The notes: generated by a model from the sequence alone, not told the origin. Positions 21,662 to 33,471 are shown, counted from the first letter of the stretch. The stretch is DNA of 64,000 bases from an uncultured Bacillaceae bacterium (GCA_937983065.1 CALKAL010000049.1:1-64000), one strand, 5' to 3'. Program-made: numbers and translations.

Positions 21662-22378
21662 TTATGCCATATTATGATGAACATCTTGAACATCATCTAA
21701 ATCTTCTAACATATCAATCATTTTTTCCATATCTTCTTTTTGTTCATCCGTTAAGTCTGAATGGGTATCTGGTACCATCGTTAATTCTGCTACTTCCAAT
21801 GGATAGTTATTTAACGCATTTTTCACCGCTTCAAATTCTTCAACTGATGTAAAGATTTCATAAACCTCGTCTGTCGATTCCACCTCTTCACAGCCTGCTT
21901 CAATCGCCTCTAATAAAAATTCATCTTCATCAAGTTCGACTTTACTTTTTTCAATGACAATATAACCTTTTCGGTGGAACATAAAAGCGACACAGCCATT
22001 TTCCCCTAGATTACCGTTATTTTTAGAAAATGCATGGCGCACTTCAGCTGCTGTACGATTTTTATTATCCGTCAATACTTCAACCATAACCGCAACGCCA
22101 CCAGGCCCATATCCTTCATAAGTTAACTCTTCATAATGGGCACCGTCTACATTTCCCGTTGCCTTATCAATGGCCCGTTGAATATTATCGTTTGGCATAT
22201 TGTTTGCTTTCGCTTTATCAATCGCTAATCGGAGTTGAGCATTTGTCTCTAATTCACTTCCGCCTTGTTTAGCCGCCACATAAATTTCTTTCGCAAGCTT
22301 CATGAAAATTTTTCCCCTCTTTGCATCTTTCGCTTGCTTTTTATGGCGTATATTATGCCATTTAGAATGTCCTGCCAT
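21662..22378 (-). CDS. yebC: YebC/PmpR-family protein
   Basis: A 238-residue protein with the invariant N terminus [20 protein letters not shown] and the conserved [19 protein letters not shown]. Members were described as transcription regulators, and more recent work links the family to translation of difficult stretches such as polyproline; which applies here is not shown. It sits in the place of B. subtilis yrbC and has its own terminator. Confidence 0.93.
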   Translation of the reverse strand: MAGHSKWHNIRHKKQAKDAKRGKIFMKLAKEIYVAAKQGGSELETNAQLRLAIDKAKANNMPNDNIQRAIDKATGNVDGAHYEELTYEGYGPGGVAVMVEVLTDNKNRTAAEVRHAFSKNNGNLGENGCVAFMFHRKGYIVIEKSKVELDEDEFLLEAIEAGCEEVESTDEVYEIFTSVEEFEAVKNALNNYPLEVAELTMVPDTHSDLTDEQKEDMEKMIDMLEDLDDVQDVHHNMA

Positions 22379-22409
22379 CGTTCTCTCCCCTTTTTATATC
22401 CCTTTCTTA

Positions 22410-23159
22410 TTATACTAAATCATACACGCGATACAATTTCCCATTGATTAAATTTTTTTTATCTGTGATGACGCCTAATAAAAGATCAGCAACCTCTTTC
22501 GGGCTTCTTAATTGGCCTTCTTTTTTGTAATTTCTAAATGTCTCAATATCTTTAAATTGAGATTCATCAACTGCACGAATATCTGCTTGCATTTCTGTAT
22601 CCATAATTCCTGGACTGAATGCAATATGTATATCATTTAATTGTTGAATATCCGCTTCTAATGCCGCAGTTTCCGTATATTTATTAACAGCAGCCTTTGT
22701 AGAGCTATATACGTTCCAACCGAATATACCTTTTTCCGCTGCTCCTGAAGTAATATTAATGAAAATTTTACGATTTGCGCTAATCCGTTTTTTAATCGTA
22801 TTATTAATCAACATTAATGAGGTGACGTTAATATTTACTTGTTTAATGATCTCATCATTATCTAACGTGCCGACTGGACCGATCGGATTAACAGCCCCCG
22901 CATTATTTAATACAATTAACTCATCAATCGCCTGCTCTTGTAAATGATTAATAAGTGTGTCTAATAATTTATTAAGCGCATCTAACTGGCTTAAATCGAC
23001 GGATAAATGGTGATAATTTACGTTAAATTCCTTTGCAGCATCTTCTAAATGTGGATGACTTCGTGATAAAGTAATACAGTCGTACCCTTTTTCAATAAAA
23101 TTTTTCGCTGCTTCATAGCCTAATCCCCGCGATGCACCCGTCACAATAGCAATTTTCAT
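22410..23159 (-). CDS. Short-chain dehydrogenase, benzil reductase/YueD-like
   Basis: A 249-residue SDR with the NAD(P) motif TGASRGLG, the NNAG motif, catalytic Ser in ITSGAAEKG and the YSSTK tetrad. The sequence around SPGIMDTEMQ and the short C terminus recalls the YueD (benzil reductase) and sepiapterin-reductase subgroup. Substrate is not inferable. Its ribosome site GGAGGTAG is strong. It is not part of this cluster in B. subtilis and appears inserted between yebC and the coxA-like gene. Confidence 0.75.
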   Translation of the reverse strand: MKIAIVTGASRGLGYEAAKNFIEKGYDCITLSRSHPHLEDAAKEFNVNYHHLSVDLSQLDALNKLLDTLINHLQEQAIDELIVLNNAGAVNPIGPVGTLDNDEIIKQVNINVTSLMLINNTIKKRISANRKIFINITSGAAEKGIFGWNVYSSTKAAVNKYTETAALEADIQQLNDIHIAFSPGIMDTEMQADIRAVDESQFKDIETFRNYKKEGQLRSPKEVADLLLGVITDKKNLINGKLYRVYDLV

Positions 23160-23176
23160 TTTTCTACCTCCATATG

Positions 23177-23282
23177 TAGAGGGGTTGGGACAAAGGATTA
23201 GTGTATAAGAAAAAAGCGAACATTATTTGAGAAATGGCGCTATGTTCGTTTTTCTGTTTTTCCTTTTAGTTGTCCCGCCCTC
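23177..23282. repeat. Nested palindrome containing a terminator
   Basis: An outer imperfect inverted repeat (GAGGGGTTGGGACAAAGGA with TCCTTTTAGTTGTCCCGCCC) encloses an inner hairpin CGAACAT/ATGTTCG (23217-23248) that is followed on the minus strand by a T run, so it can terminate the coxA-like transcript. The outer arms exceed what a terminator needs, which suggests a dispersed palindromic element. Confidence 0.55.
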
Positions 23283-23295
23283 TTATAATAACTAT

Positions 23296-23808
23296 TTATT
23301 TTTTTCTGTCTTCGATTCTGTTATGAAATTCACGATCAACCCAAACGGTAATATCTGATCTTCCAGTAATTTCTTCAACGATTTCTTTCACTTGTCCAAT
23401 GACCGTATCTTCATCCGCTCGACTTCCAAGATTAATCGCTACATAAATTCGGTCATCTTGGATTGATATCCCAGCTTCCCTTATTTCGTTCATCTGTCTT
23501 AATTGATAATAAATTGTTCGATGCTGTTCGTTACGTTCATCGTCTTGTTCAGCACGGCTTCGGGGATTTCCATAGGCATGACCGTTCGAGTTATTTAACG
23601 ATTCCCGCGTTTCCCGTCTCTCATAGCTTTCATACGGGTTCGGGTACATGTTGTAACGAATCGCTTCCTCTTCGGTTAGACGCTTCGTTTGCACCTCTGT
23701 CGTTTGTTCACTATTCGTAAGACTGCTATCATGGTTTGGGTTAACAAACGTACATGCCGAAAGTGTGATTAATAACAAAATCGAAAAGAAGATGAATGTC
23801 TTTTTCAA
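23296..23808 (-). CDS. coxA: YhcN/YlaJ-family sporulation lipoprotein, CoxA-like
   Basis: About 170 residues. A signal peptide ending in the lipobox LSAC is followed by a charged linker and a C-terminal domain of the YhcN/YlaJ type (AINLGSRADEDTVIGQVKEIV, ITVWVDREF). Position near safA and yebC corresponds to coxA (yrbB), a spore cortex-associated protein in B. subtilis. The frame opens at 23859, but GGGAGGTG with a TTG at 23808 gives a proper signal peptide start (MKKTFIFFS). A sporulation role is inferred. Confidence 0.8.
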   Translation of the reverse strand: MKKTFIFFSILLLITLSACTFVNPNHDSSLTNSEQTTEVQTKRLTEEEAIRYNMYPNPYESYERRETRESLNNSNGHAYGNPRSRAEQDDERNEQHRTIYYQLRQMNEIREAGISIQDDRIYVAINLGSRADEDTVIGQVKEIVEEITGRSDITVWVDREFHNRIEDRKK

Positions 23809-23869
23809 CTTGAAAACACCTCCCTTTTCGTTAGTTTGAAATAAGAGGTGTTTGTCCATGCATTAATTT

Positions 23870-24622
23870 TTAAGTGAATTGATGGAAATCTGGTGGTGTC
23901 GTTGGCAATCTTCGCTTATGTTCTGTTCGTTTATGCATTGACTCAATCTGCTTTCGGGCATTTTCAGGCACTTGTCCACCTGTTAAATAGTGATCAATGA
24001 CATCATACGAGATGCCCATTTCTTCTTCATCTGTTTGACCTTCCCAAAGACCTGCACTTGGCGCTTTATTAATAATAACATCTGGAACATCTAAAACAGA
24101 TGCCATTTGGCGAATTTCTCCTTTTGTATAATGAACAATTGGGAGCAAATCAACCCCGCCATCACCGTATTTCGTAAAATAACCCGTGTAATATTCAGAT
24201 TTATTATCCGTACCGACAACTAAATATTGAAAATTTGTCGCTAACGTATATAATGTACTCATTCTTAAACGCGTTCTTAAATTAGCATCCGCTAATCGTT
24301 CGTGATCACTGTTCCACGTACTTTCTTGGGCGGTTTTATTTTTTATCGTTTGAAATAGAATTCGGTGGGTTTCAGATAAGTCAATCGTCAATGCTTCTAA
24401 ATTTGCTTTTTCTGCAACTAATTGGGCATGACGAACATCTTCTTCACTACTATGACAAGGCATAATCACTCCGAGTGACTGATCTGGAAAGGCCCGTTTA
24501 ATTAAATAGCCGACAACAGCTGAATCAATGCCACCGCTTAAGCCGACAATTACACCTTTAGCTTGTGCTTTATTTACTTCGTCTTGTAACCATTTTGTGA
24601 GTTGGTCAATCTGTTTTTCCAT
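23870..24622 (-). CDS. nadE: Ammonia-dependent NAD+ synthetase
   Basis: About 250 residues. It amidates deamido-NAD to NAD using ammonia. The ATP pyrophosphatase loop GLSGGIDSAVVG is present, as are VGTDNKSEYYTGYFTKYGDGG and KAPSAGLWEGQTDEEEMG. There is no glutaminase domain, so ammonia or an external amidotransferase supplies nitrogen. The frame opens at 24661; the ATG at 24622 with AGAGGAAGATC is the likely start. It lies between the two spore genes safA and coxA. Confidence 0.95.
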   Translation of the reverse strand: MEKQIDQLTKWLQDEVNKAQAKGVIVGLSGGIDSAVVGYLIKRAFPDQSLGVIMPCHSSEEDVRHAQLVAEKANLEALTIDLSETHRILFQTIKNKTAQESTWNSDHERLADANLRTRLRMSTLYTLATNFQYLVVGTDNKSEYYTGYFTKYGDGGVDLLPIVHYTKGEIRQMASVLDVPDVIINKAPSAGLWEGQTDEEEMGISYDVIDHYLTGGQVPENARKQIESMHKRTEHKRRLPTTPPDFHQFT

Positions 24623-24718
24623 CCTGATCTTCCTCTTCTCATTATAAGCATATTTTACCACAATCCATCATAATTACAAAAATGAATACGAGCAATATTT
24701 AAGGCGAATAAGAGAAAG

Positions 24719-24751
24719 TTATAACGACTTACTTAACGTAAGCCGTTATAA
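24719..24751 (-). terminator. Terminator after safA
   Basis: TTATAACG-CTTAC / GTAAG-CGTTATAA stem with a short loop, adjoining the end of the safA-like gene. Confidence 0.6.
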
Positions 24752-24757
24752 TATTGA

Positions 24758-25519
24758 TTAATAATAATTCCCACAACCACATGGTGATGGTTGGTTCATA
24801 TATGGATTCATACCTGAAAATTGATAAGGATTCATGTAAACATTTTGATAATTATTATAGTATGGACTTTGTTGCGGTTGTATCCACATTTGATTCGGAT
24901 ACGTTGAATATAAAGTTTGATCCGGATACATTTGTCCCACTCCACTCATGTTGTACTCATAAGGGACAGGTCCTTCAATCGTTGGATTAATTTCTGGAAA
25001 TTGATAAACATTGCGCATGTCATCTTCACTTATGTCTATCTGTTCCCCTTCTGTAGGTGAATCGTATGGATTGAAATTATAAACAGGCGTACTCAACATC
25101 GCTTGATTAAAAATTTCCTCTTCACTTTCTTCATTGTAAGGAACCATCATTTTATCTGGAAGCGAATTTTCATCTTCCTTAATTTGTGGCAAACGTTTCG
25201 GCTCATTTTGTGCGTGAGGAATTTCAAGAAAACGATCTGAAACGTCAATCTTTTGTCTATCAGTTGACTCATTTCTCACGTTTGAAGATTTAGTTGTGTC
25301 ATCTAATGCTATAGGCTCTTTATTATTTCGTATTTCTTTTTCTCGAACGGCGGCTTCCTTTTTTTCTTGTATCATCGGGACTTTAATTTTCATCCCTGGC
25401 ATAATTAAACTTGGATCAGCAATTTGTTTATTCATTTTCACTAATGTATCTAAAGAAATATTATACTTTTCAGCAATGGATTTCATTGATTCGCCTTTTT
25501 TGACGATATGAAATTTCAT
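24758..25519 (-). CDS. safA: SafA-like spore coat assembly protein with LysM domain
   Basis: A 253-residue protein. The N-terminal LysM domain (FHIVKKGESMKSIAEKYNIS to about residue 50) binds cortex-type peptidoglycan; the middle is acidic and low complexity, and the C terminus is rich in Tyr, Asn, Pro and Gln, ending in CGCGNYY. This matches SafA/YrbA, which organises the inner coat with SpoVID. An octamer CATACCTT upstream (25570-25563) resembles a sigma-E -10 element. SpoVID, its partner in B. subtilis, is encoded at 44715-45764. Confidence 0.85.
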   Translation of the reverse strand: MKFHIVKKGESMKSIAEKYNISLDTLVKMNKQIADPSLIMPGMKIKVPMIQEKKEAAVREKEIRNNKEPIALDDTTKSSNVRNESTDRQKIDVSDRFLEIPHAQNEPKRLPQIKEDENSLPDKMMVPYNEESEEEIFNQAMLSTPVYNFNPYDSPTEGEQIDISEDDMRNVYQFPEINPTIEGPVPYEYNMSGVGQMYPDQTLYSTYPNQMWIQPQQSPYYNNYQNVYMNPYQFSGMNPYMNQPSPCGCGNYY

Positions 25520-25586
25520 TTTTACATACCCCTTTCAATTTAGAATACGACGATCTACTCACAAGGTATGCATGAAAATAAAAAAT

Positions 25587-25616
25587 GTTGAGCATTCGCC
25601 TAAAAAAATGCCCAAC
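25587..25616 (-). terminator. Terminator after obg
   Basis: GTTGGGCATT / AATGCTCAAC hairpin on the minus strand (one G-U pair) followed by TTTTTTA, shortly after the obg stop. Confidence 0.75.
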
Positions 25617-25624
25617 AAAAAATA

Positions 25625-27432
<1,808 letters not shown>

Positions 27433-27506
27433 CGAATTCACCTTCTTACTTAAACATTTCTATACTTTATCATAACATAGTCAATTTTTCTTAGAATGGC
27501 AAAATA

Positions 27507-27539
27507 AAAACTGACTCTCTCAAATGAAGAGTCAGTTTT
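27507..27539 (-). terminator. Terminator after rpmA
   Basis: AAAACTGACTC / GAGTCAGTTTT stem followed by a T run on the minus strand; it separates the ribosomal genes from spo0B-obg. Confidence 0.8.
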
Positions 27540-27548
27540 ACTTGATGA

Positions 27549-28180
<632 letters not shown>

Positions 28181-28196
28181 TTTAAAAAATCCTTAC

Positions 28197-28505
28197 TTAT
28201 GCATTGATTTTTTCGATCGTCAATTTTGTATAAGGTTGACGGTGACCTTGTTTACGCTTGTAGTTCTTTTTCGGCTTATATTTAAAAACGGTAATTTTAC
28301 GACCTTTTCCTTGCTTATCAACCTTTGCCGTAACAGTTGCTCCATCCACATATGGTGCACCGACTTTAACGGAATCTCCACCGACGAAAAGGACTTTGTC
28401 AAAAGTAACATCAGAACCGTCTTCAGCTTCAAGCTTTTCAACGAAGATTGTTTGTCCTTCTTCTACTTTTAACTGCTTACCACCTGTTTCAATAATTGCG
28501 TACAT
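28197..28505 (-). CDS. rplU: 50S ribosomal protein L21
   Basis: About 102 residues, starting [17 protein letters not shown] and ending [10 protein letters not shown], fully typical. The frame extends to a GTG at 28514 that overlaps the ribosome site GGAGGTG; the ATG at 28505 is the real start. First gene of rplU-prp-rpmA. Confidence 0.97.
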   Translation of the reverse strand: MYAIIETGGKQLKVEEGQTIFVEKLEAEDGSDVTFDKVLFVGGDSVKVGAPYVDGATVTAKVDKQGKGRKITVFKYKPKKNYKRKQGHRQPYTKLTIEKINA

Positions 28506-28514
28506 CACTTGCAC

Positions 28515-28610
28515 CTCCTCATATACTCAGACTCGCCATGAAGGTACTTACTATTGTAAGATTTTAAAACCTTTTTTGAGCGGTTGTAGCAAAACGGTGC
28601 TACAAGAAGC
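28515..28610 (-). promoter_or_regulatory. Probable L21 leader (autoregulatory 5' UTR)
   Basis: The leader between promoter and rplU is about 100 nt and contains a hairpin TTGTAGC/GCTACAA (28605-28584) and further pairing segments. A structured L21 leader in this position is known in Bacilli; assignment here is from position and the hairpin only. Confidence 0.45.
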
Positions 28611-28621
28611 ATAACAAATAA

Positions 28622-28651
28622 ATATTACCATGAGTAAAAATACATTGTCAA
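28622..28651 (-). promoter_or_regulatory. Sigma-A promoter of rplU-prp-rpmA
   Basis: TTGACA (28651-28646), 18-nt spacer, TAATAT (28627-28622) on the minus strand. Confidence 0.65.
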
Positions 28652-28774
28652 CATTAAGTTGAGATTGCTTTTGAAGCGATTCAAAGCGTAAACATTTAGC
28701 TAACATTAGTATAAACGATTCACAGCTTTATTTTACGGTTGTTTTATTTAAGTTTGATGCGGATTTTCACAACC

Positions 28775-29611
28775 TTAGCTTTTTAATTGACTGATCGTCC
28801 GTAACGTTGAATGATTTTCTGTAAACAACGCTTTCAAACAATCATCCTCAGTAAAAGCTTTCTCACCATTGTTTAAATAAATATAATGATAGCACTCTTT
28901 TTTAAACTTTTTAACTAATTCACTAATTGGCGTTAATGGGGAGGCCTTTAATACGACGATGTTTGACCGCGATGTGTATGGGACGAAATAACGTGCTAAT
29001 AAATGCTTTAATAAAAAAATATGTTTGTTTTTCCACGTTAACCAATTATCTAATATAAGAAAAATAGATAAAAAGGTAAAATGAATACTATAAATTCCTA
29101 ACATATAAATGATCACATTAGCGCTCGCAATAAAAATGATCGATAACAAGGACATAATCGCTATCGTTTGGTGAAAGGAAAAATATTTCGAAACGATTAG
29201 AAAAATAAATCTCCCCCCATCGAGAGGGAGAATCGGTAATAAATTAAATAATAAGATAACCGTGTTCGCAAAAAATAACTGGTCAATGATGATGGATTCA
29301 ACGTTAAAAAATTTAAGTGATAATAAGACGGCATAGATCCATAGGTGCTGTAACGGTCCTGATAAAATGACAATCCATTCTTCTTTGTTCGGTTTATTGT
29401 AAAAGTCTTCAGTTTCCATCACACCGCCGAAGGGCCAAATGACGAGTCGCGAGATATTCCAATTCAATTTCTTCGCTGCGATTAAGTGACCGAGCTCGTG
29501 AATTGTAATTATGATAAAAAAACATAATAATTCTGTAAATCGCCCTAAAAAATAGCTCGCAATCATAAATAAGAGAAGGAGGGGATGAAATTGGATGAAG
29601 CTATTCTTCAT
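28775..29611 (-). CDS. spoIVFB: Sporulation intramembrane metalloprotease SpoIVFB
   Basis: A 278-residue site-2-protease-like enzyme that releases active sigma-K in the mother cell. The zinc motif HELGH lies in an N-terminal membrane segment and the third ligand region LPLDGGR is in a later helix; a C-terminal CBS-like part follows. Its start overlaps the end of spoIVFA by 11 bases, matching the spoIVF operon. Confidence 0.94.
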   Translation of the reverse strand: MKNSFIQFHPLLLLFMIASYFLGRFTELLCFFIIITIHELGHLIAAKKLNWNISRLVIWPFGGVMETEDFYNKPNKEEWIVILSGPLQHLWIYAVLLSLKFFNVESIIIDQLFFANTVILLFNLLPILPLDGGRFIFLIVSKYFSFHQTIAIMSLLSIIFIASANVIIYMLGIYSIHFTFLSIFLILDNWLTWKNKHIFLLKHLLARYFVPYTSRSNIVVLKASPLTPISELVKKFKKECYHYIYLNNGEKAFTEDDCLKALFTENHSTLRTISQLKS

Positions 29612-30362
29612 ATTGATCCCCTAAAATAAAATTCATCGGATTAATAAATTTATCATTATCTTGAATCGCAAAATACATATTCGTAAATCCCGTCACTTCA
29701 TCTGGTTCAACGGTTGCGATAATCTGATTTGGGCGCACGAATTGATAATGAAATACATCAATCGTACTTAAATGACCATAAACAGATTTTTGTCCGTCTT
29801 CATGTTGAATTATAATTGTATTGCCCGTATCTTGCTTTCGTCCAGCAAATAAAACAGTTCCTCTCGTCATTGGATAAACATTTTTCGCTTCTAAAACTTC
29901 AATATGAACCCCATCTTGATAATCTTTAATCTGTGCCTCATCAAGGCCGCTAACTGGAATCGATGATTGATTAACATCGTTATCGACTGGTCGAGCATCT
30001 CTACCTAATAAAACTAAAGGTGAGCTAAACCGTTCTTCATACCAGGCTTGGACCGTTGCAAAAGGCAAATCCTCCGTTAAAATTTGTTGAGCATGAGGTT
30101 TCATTTGAGTAAATAAGGCGAATTGACTATTGTAAATAAAAAAGGTGATAAAGAAAATGAATAGTGATATAAGAAATTTTGGAAATAAGCTTGTCCGACT
30201 TAAATCTAGCTTACCTTCTGTTTTTGGGTCAGATGGATAACCGAATCGCTCTTCATCATCTAAAATTGACCCGTAAGAATAAGATCTTTGTTGTGGTTTA
30301 ATGCCCCGATTTATTTTGCGTTTAGCGATATTTTTTCTTATTTCGTCTAGTTTATGATTCAT
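29601..30362 (-). CDS. spoIVFA: SpoIVFA, inhibitor/scaffold of SpoIVFB
   Basis: About 253 residues: a basic cytoplasmic N terminus, one membrane helix near residue 65-85 and an extracytoplasmic LytM/M23-like domain (GTVLFAGRKQDTGNTIII, then YGHLSTID). SpoIVFA anchors and holds SpoIVFB inactive until forespore signals arrive. Only part of the M23 metal site is visible, in line with a non-enzymatic role. The start is uncertain: ATG at 30374 or 30362. Confidence 0.88.
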   Translation of the reverse strand: MNHKLDEIRKNIAKRKINRGIKPQQRSYSYGSILDDEERFGYPSDPKTEGKLDLSRTSLFPKFLISLFIFFITFFIYNSQFALFTQMKPHAQQILTEDLPFATVQAWYEERFSSPLVLLGRDARPVDNDVNQSSIPVSGLDEAQIKDYQDGVHIEVLEAKNVYPMTRGTVLFAGRKQDTGNTIIIQHEDGQKSVYGHLSTIDVFHYQFVRPNQIIATVEPDEVTGFTNMYFAIQDNDKFINPMNFILGDQYEE

Positions 30363-30465
30363 TTTTCCCACCATTCCTCTTCACCGTTTGTACTAGCTTA
30401 TTCTATTGTTTTTATAAATATGCTTCTTAAAATAGAGTTTAATAGAATTGAGTATGGTGATATAA

Positions 30466-30520
30466 AAAAAGACCATCAGCAACAGGGATTAGCTAATCCA
30501 CTATTGTTAATGGTCTTTTT
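30466..30520 (-). terminator. Terminator after minD
   Basis: A long hairpin, AAAAAGACCAT / ATGGTCTTTTT with an inner GATTAGCTAATC palindrome, ending the mre-min transcript 10 bases past minD. Confidence 0.8.
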
Positions 30521-30529
30521 ATAAATAGG

Positions 30530-31330
30530 CTATGAACCTTTTATTCCGAATATTCGTTTGACCCTTGACATAAATCCTTTCTCCTCATCAAAGGCCATTA
30601 ATGGAACAGACTCACCTAAGATTCGCCGAGCGATATTACGATAACTAATGGATGCTCGTGTATCTGGTTGAAATGCAACTGGTTCACCGTGATGAGATGC
30701 GCGAATGACATCTTCATCGTCTAATACAGCGCCTAACAATTCAACCGATAATGTTGATACAATATCATCAACACTTAACATATCACCGCTATCCATCATA
30801 TGTTTACGCATCCGATTAACAATAAGATACGTCTGGTCAATATTTTCTTTTTCCAATAATCCGATGACTCGATCTGCATCTCTTACACTTGATTTTTCAG
30901 GTGTCGTGACAACAATCGCTTTATCCGCTCCTGCTACGGCATTGACGAAACCTTGCTCGATACCTGCTGGACTATCAATTAAGACATAATCATAATCTGG
31001 TTTTAATTGATCGACGATATCTTTCACTTGTTCAGCGGTCATATCATTTTTATCATTCGTTTGTGCTGCGGGTAATAAATGTAGGCAATCGAAACGTTTA
31101 TCTTTAATCAATGCTTGCTGGATTTTGCATCGGCCTTCTACAACATCAATAATATTAAAGATAATTCTATTTTCTAATCCTAATACAACATCTAAGTTTC
31201 TTAGTCCGATATCTGTATCAACTAAACAAACCTTTTGGCCAAGAAGTGCTAGTGCTGTACCAATATTAGCTGTAGTCGTTGATTTACCAACTCCACCTTT
31301 TCCTGAAGTAATAACAATTGCTTCACCCAT
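30530..31330 (-). CDS. minD: Septum site-determining ATPase MinD
   Basis: About 266 residues. It begins MGEAIVITSGKGGVGKSTTT with the deviant Walker A motif of the ParA/MinD family; LIDSPAGIEQG is the Walker B region, and the C-terminal amphipathic membrane-targeting helix is present (FMSRVKRIFG). The longer frame to 31462 runs into minC without a ribosome site. The minC stop and minD ATG are one base apart, with GAAAGGGG inside minC as the ribosome site. Confidence 0.97.
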   Translation of the reverse strand: MGEAIVITSGKGGVGKSTTTANIGTALALLGQKVCLVDTDIGLRNLDVVLGLENRIIFNIIDVVEGRCKIQQALIKDKRFDCLHLLPAAQTNDKNDMTAEQVKDIVDQLKPDYDYVLIDSPAGIEQGFVNAVAGADKAIVVTTPEKSSVRDADRVIGLLEKENIDQTYLIVNRMRKHMMDSGDMLSVDDIVSTLSVELLGAVLDDEDVIRASHHGEPVAFQPDTRASISYRNIARRILGESVPLMAFDEEKGFMSRVKRIFGIKGS

Positions 31331-31331
31331 C

Positions 31332-32003
31332 TCATAAACCCCTTTCAAAAACATCCAATAGTTTAGGACGAATTTTTTGTAATTGTTGGATTGATTCCAC
31401 TTCAATTTGATCTGTAGCAGGATTAATAAATGCGAATTCTCGATCTGAGCCTTCTGTTTCATAGTCAGGAGCTCGACTAATTTTATGCGCTATGCGAATT
31501 TGGTTCGGATGCATATAGGAGGCAACGACGATACAATTCGTATCCCCTTCATATCCGGCATGAGCAATTCCCCGCAATTTCCCCAAGATGAATACATTTC
31601 CCGTTGCAATGACCATTCCCCCTGGATTGACATCACCAACGATTAATATGTCGCCATTTACTTGAAGTACTTGTCCTGAGCGTATCGTTTTAACCGTTGA
31701 TTTCAATGTCGTTTTCTCAAACCATTCTTCGGCTTCTTCATTCGTTAACACGTACGAATCTAGCTTTTTAATGATGAAATGACTATTCTCTTCAACGATT
31801 TTTTTCAATTCGTCAACTTGCTCTTTACGTAAATAACGATATTGACTATGTAAAATAATCTCTGTCTCTTCTGCTTTCTGACTGACTAACAATTTGTCTT
31901 TCAATTCTTCTAATAGTAGATTAAAGGAACATTGATCATCTAAATAAACGACGATTCCATCATTTGTCCCTTTCATTGTGACATAATGATTCTTCACTGA
32001 CAT
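31332..32003 (-). CDS. minC: Septum site-determining protein MinC
   Basis: A 223-residue FtsZ antagonist. The N-terminal FtsZ-inhibiting domain (about 1-100) is followed by the C-terminal beta-helix (RSGQVLQVNGDILIVGDVNP, GGMVIATGNVFILGKLRGIA) that binds MinD. It is fourth in mreB-mreC-mreD-minC-minD, the order found in B. subtilis. Confidence 0.96.
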   Translation of the reverse strand: MSVKNHYVTMKGTNDGIVVYLDDQCSFNLLLEELKDKLLVSQKAEETEIILHSQYRYLRKEQVDELKKIVEENSHFIIKKLDSYVLTNEEAEEWFEKTTLKSTVKTIRSGQVLQVNGDILIVGDVNPGGMVIATGNVFILGKLRGIAHAGYEGDTNCIVVASYMHPNQIRIAHKISRAPDYETEGSDREFAFINPATDQIEVESIQQLQKIRPKLLDVFERGL

Positions 32004-32040
32004 GATAGGTACACCCCGATTAAAATCTATTCAATATAAA

Positions 32041-32571
32041 TTACTGTAATTGCTCGTGTTTTTCCTTCCAAATCATTAACCGCTTTGCAAAAATTGGATA
32101 AATAATGAGTAAAAACAATATATTAATTAATACAGTCGGAATTAGTCTCAAGGAGATAAAGTCTGTTAACGTTAAATCGACTTGCCCGACGATGAAATAT
32201 AAGGCGAACAATATAAATTCTGCGACGATTAGGCTGACAGTTACAAGTAAAAAGGTGACGATAAAGTTTTTGTGCAAAAATCGTTTTAATAAATGGACCA
32301 TATATAAAGCGACCGCGTAAGCTAATAAATAAATGCCTAATAAGTCGGTATAAATTAATTCAAACAAAAATGCGAATAAAACCCCATTTAAAATACCGTA
32401 ATAACTATGTAGCTCATCATAATAAATCGTAATGAGAATCGAAAAAACTAACAACCAATGAGGTATATAATATAAATCTAACGCTAAAATGGATGATGGT
32501 AATAAATTAATTGTAATACTTTCTAATATGAGTAATATAAATAAAATAACGGGAAGAATAAAGGAGCGCAC
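32041..32571 (-). CDS. mreD: Rod shape-determining protein MreD
   Basis: A 176-residue membrane protein with about five helices. Sequence conservation in MreD is low, and identification rests on topology, length and place after mreC. The start is a GTG two bases after the mreC stop, with GAGGAGG as ribosome site. Confidence 0.9.
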   Translation of the reverse strand: MRSFILPVILFILLILESITINLLPSSILALDLYYIPHWLLVFSILITIYYDELHSYYGILNGVLFAFLFELIYTDLLGIYLLAYAVALYMVHLLKRFLHKNFIVTFLLVTVSLIVAEFILFALYFIVGQVDLTLTDFISLRLIPTVLINILFLLIIYPIFAKRLMIWKEKHEQLQ

Positions 32572-32573
32572 AA

Positions 32574-33455
32574 TTATTCCTCCTCTTCTTCAATCTCAGT
32601 TTCATCATCTATTATCGGTGAAAAAATATCCCGATCAACGATAATAACGTGATTAATATCAATAAAATCAGCAGCAGGCTCAACATGCGCCATTTGAGTC
32701 AAGCCGTATTGGTCAAGCTCTACGGAAGAAATAGTCCCAATTAACAGCCCCCTTGGGAACATGCCACCAAGGCCTGAGCTAATAACTGTTTGTCCTTCTT
32801 CTAATTCCCCACTATTTTCAAGCTCACGGAATAATAACGTTTGGGTATCATTGTTAAATCCCTCAATTAAACCGAAAACATTTTCGTTTTCTTCAACAAC
32901 AACGGAAATACGGTTATGTTCATCAAAACCACTTAATAATTGAATAACAGACGTCATTTGCGAAGCACTCGATACTTTTCCAATCATCCCATCCGCTGTA
33001 ATGACGGCCATATTCGGTTTAACCCCGTGTAATTGCCCTTTATTCACTTTAATTTGATCAAAAAACTGCTCTGGGCTTCTTGAAATGACAGTTGCACGAA
33101 TCGGGGTGTAATCACTAATTAACACATCAATATTAAGTAGTGACCTCAATTCTTCATTTTCTTTTTCCAATTCATTCACTTTAAAAGCTAACGTTTTATA
33201 TTCTTGTAATTCTGATTTTAACACTTCATTCTGCTTATATACATCCCGAATATCTTTTACATTGTCCGTTAAACCGATGAAAAACTGGACAGGTTGATAA
33301 ACGATGTTTTGAGCTAAACCAACTGTATCTGTAATAAATTGTGTCACAATGTTCGTTTGTCCACTTCGATTTAATGAAAAACCAATTAATATGACAACAA
33401 TGATAATGCTCGTAAAAAAAACGATTAATTTTCTCTTTCTTAAAAAACGTGGCAT
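32574..33455 (-). CDS. mreC: Rod shape-determining protein MreC
   Basis: About 293 residues: one N-terminal membrane helix, a coiled coil (about 70-110, ELEKENEELRSLL) and an extracytoplasmic beta domain (VNKGQLHGVKPNMAVIT, ISSGLGGMFPRGLLIG). It links MreB to cell-wall synthases. A start further upstream would overlap the ribosome site AGAAGGTG; the ATG at 33455 is 9 bases past it. Confidence 0.96.
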   Translation of the reverse strand: MPRFLRKRKLIVFFTSIIIVVILIGFSLNRSGQTNIVTQFITDTVGLAQNIVYQPVQFFIGLTDNVKDIRDVYKQNEVLKSELQEYKTLAFKVNELEKENEELRSLLNIDVLISDYTPIRATVISRSPEQFFDQIKVNKGQLHGVKPNMAVITADGMIGKVSSASQMTSVIQLLSGFDEHNRISVVVEENENVFGLIEGFNNDTQTLLFRELENSGELEEGQTVISSGLGGMFPRGLLIGTISSVELDQYGLTQMAHVEPAADFIDINHVIIVDRDIFSPIIDDETEIEEEEE

Positions 33456-33471
33456 AAAGTGTTGCACCTTC

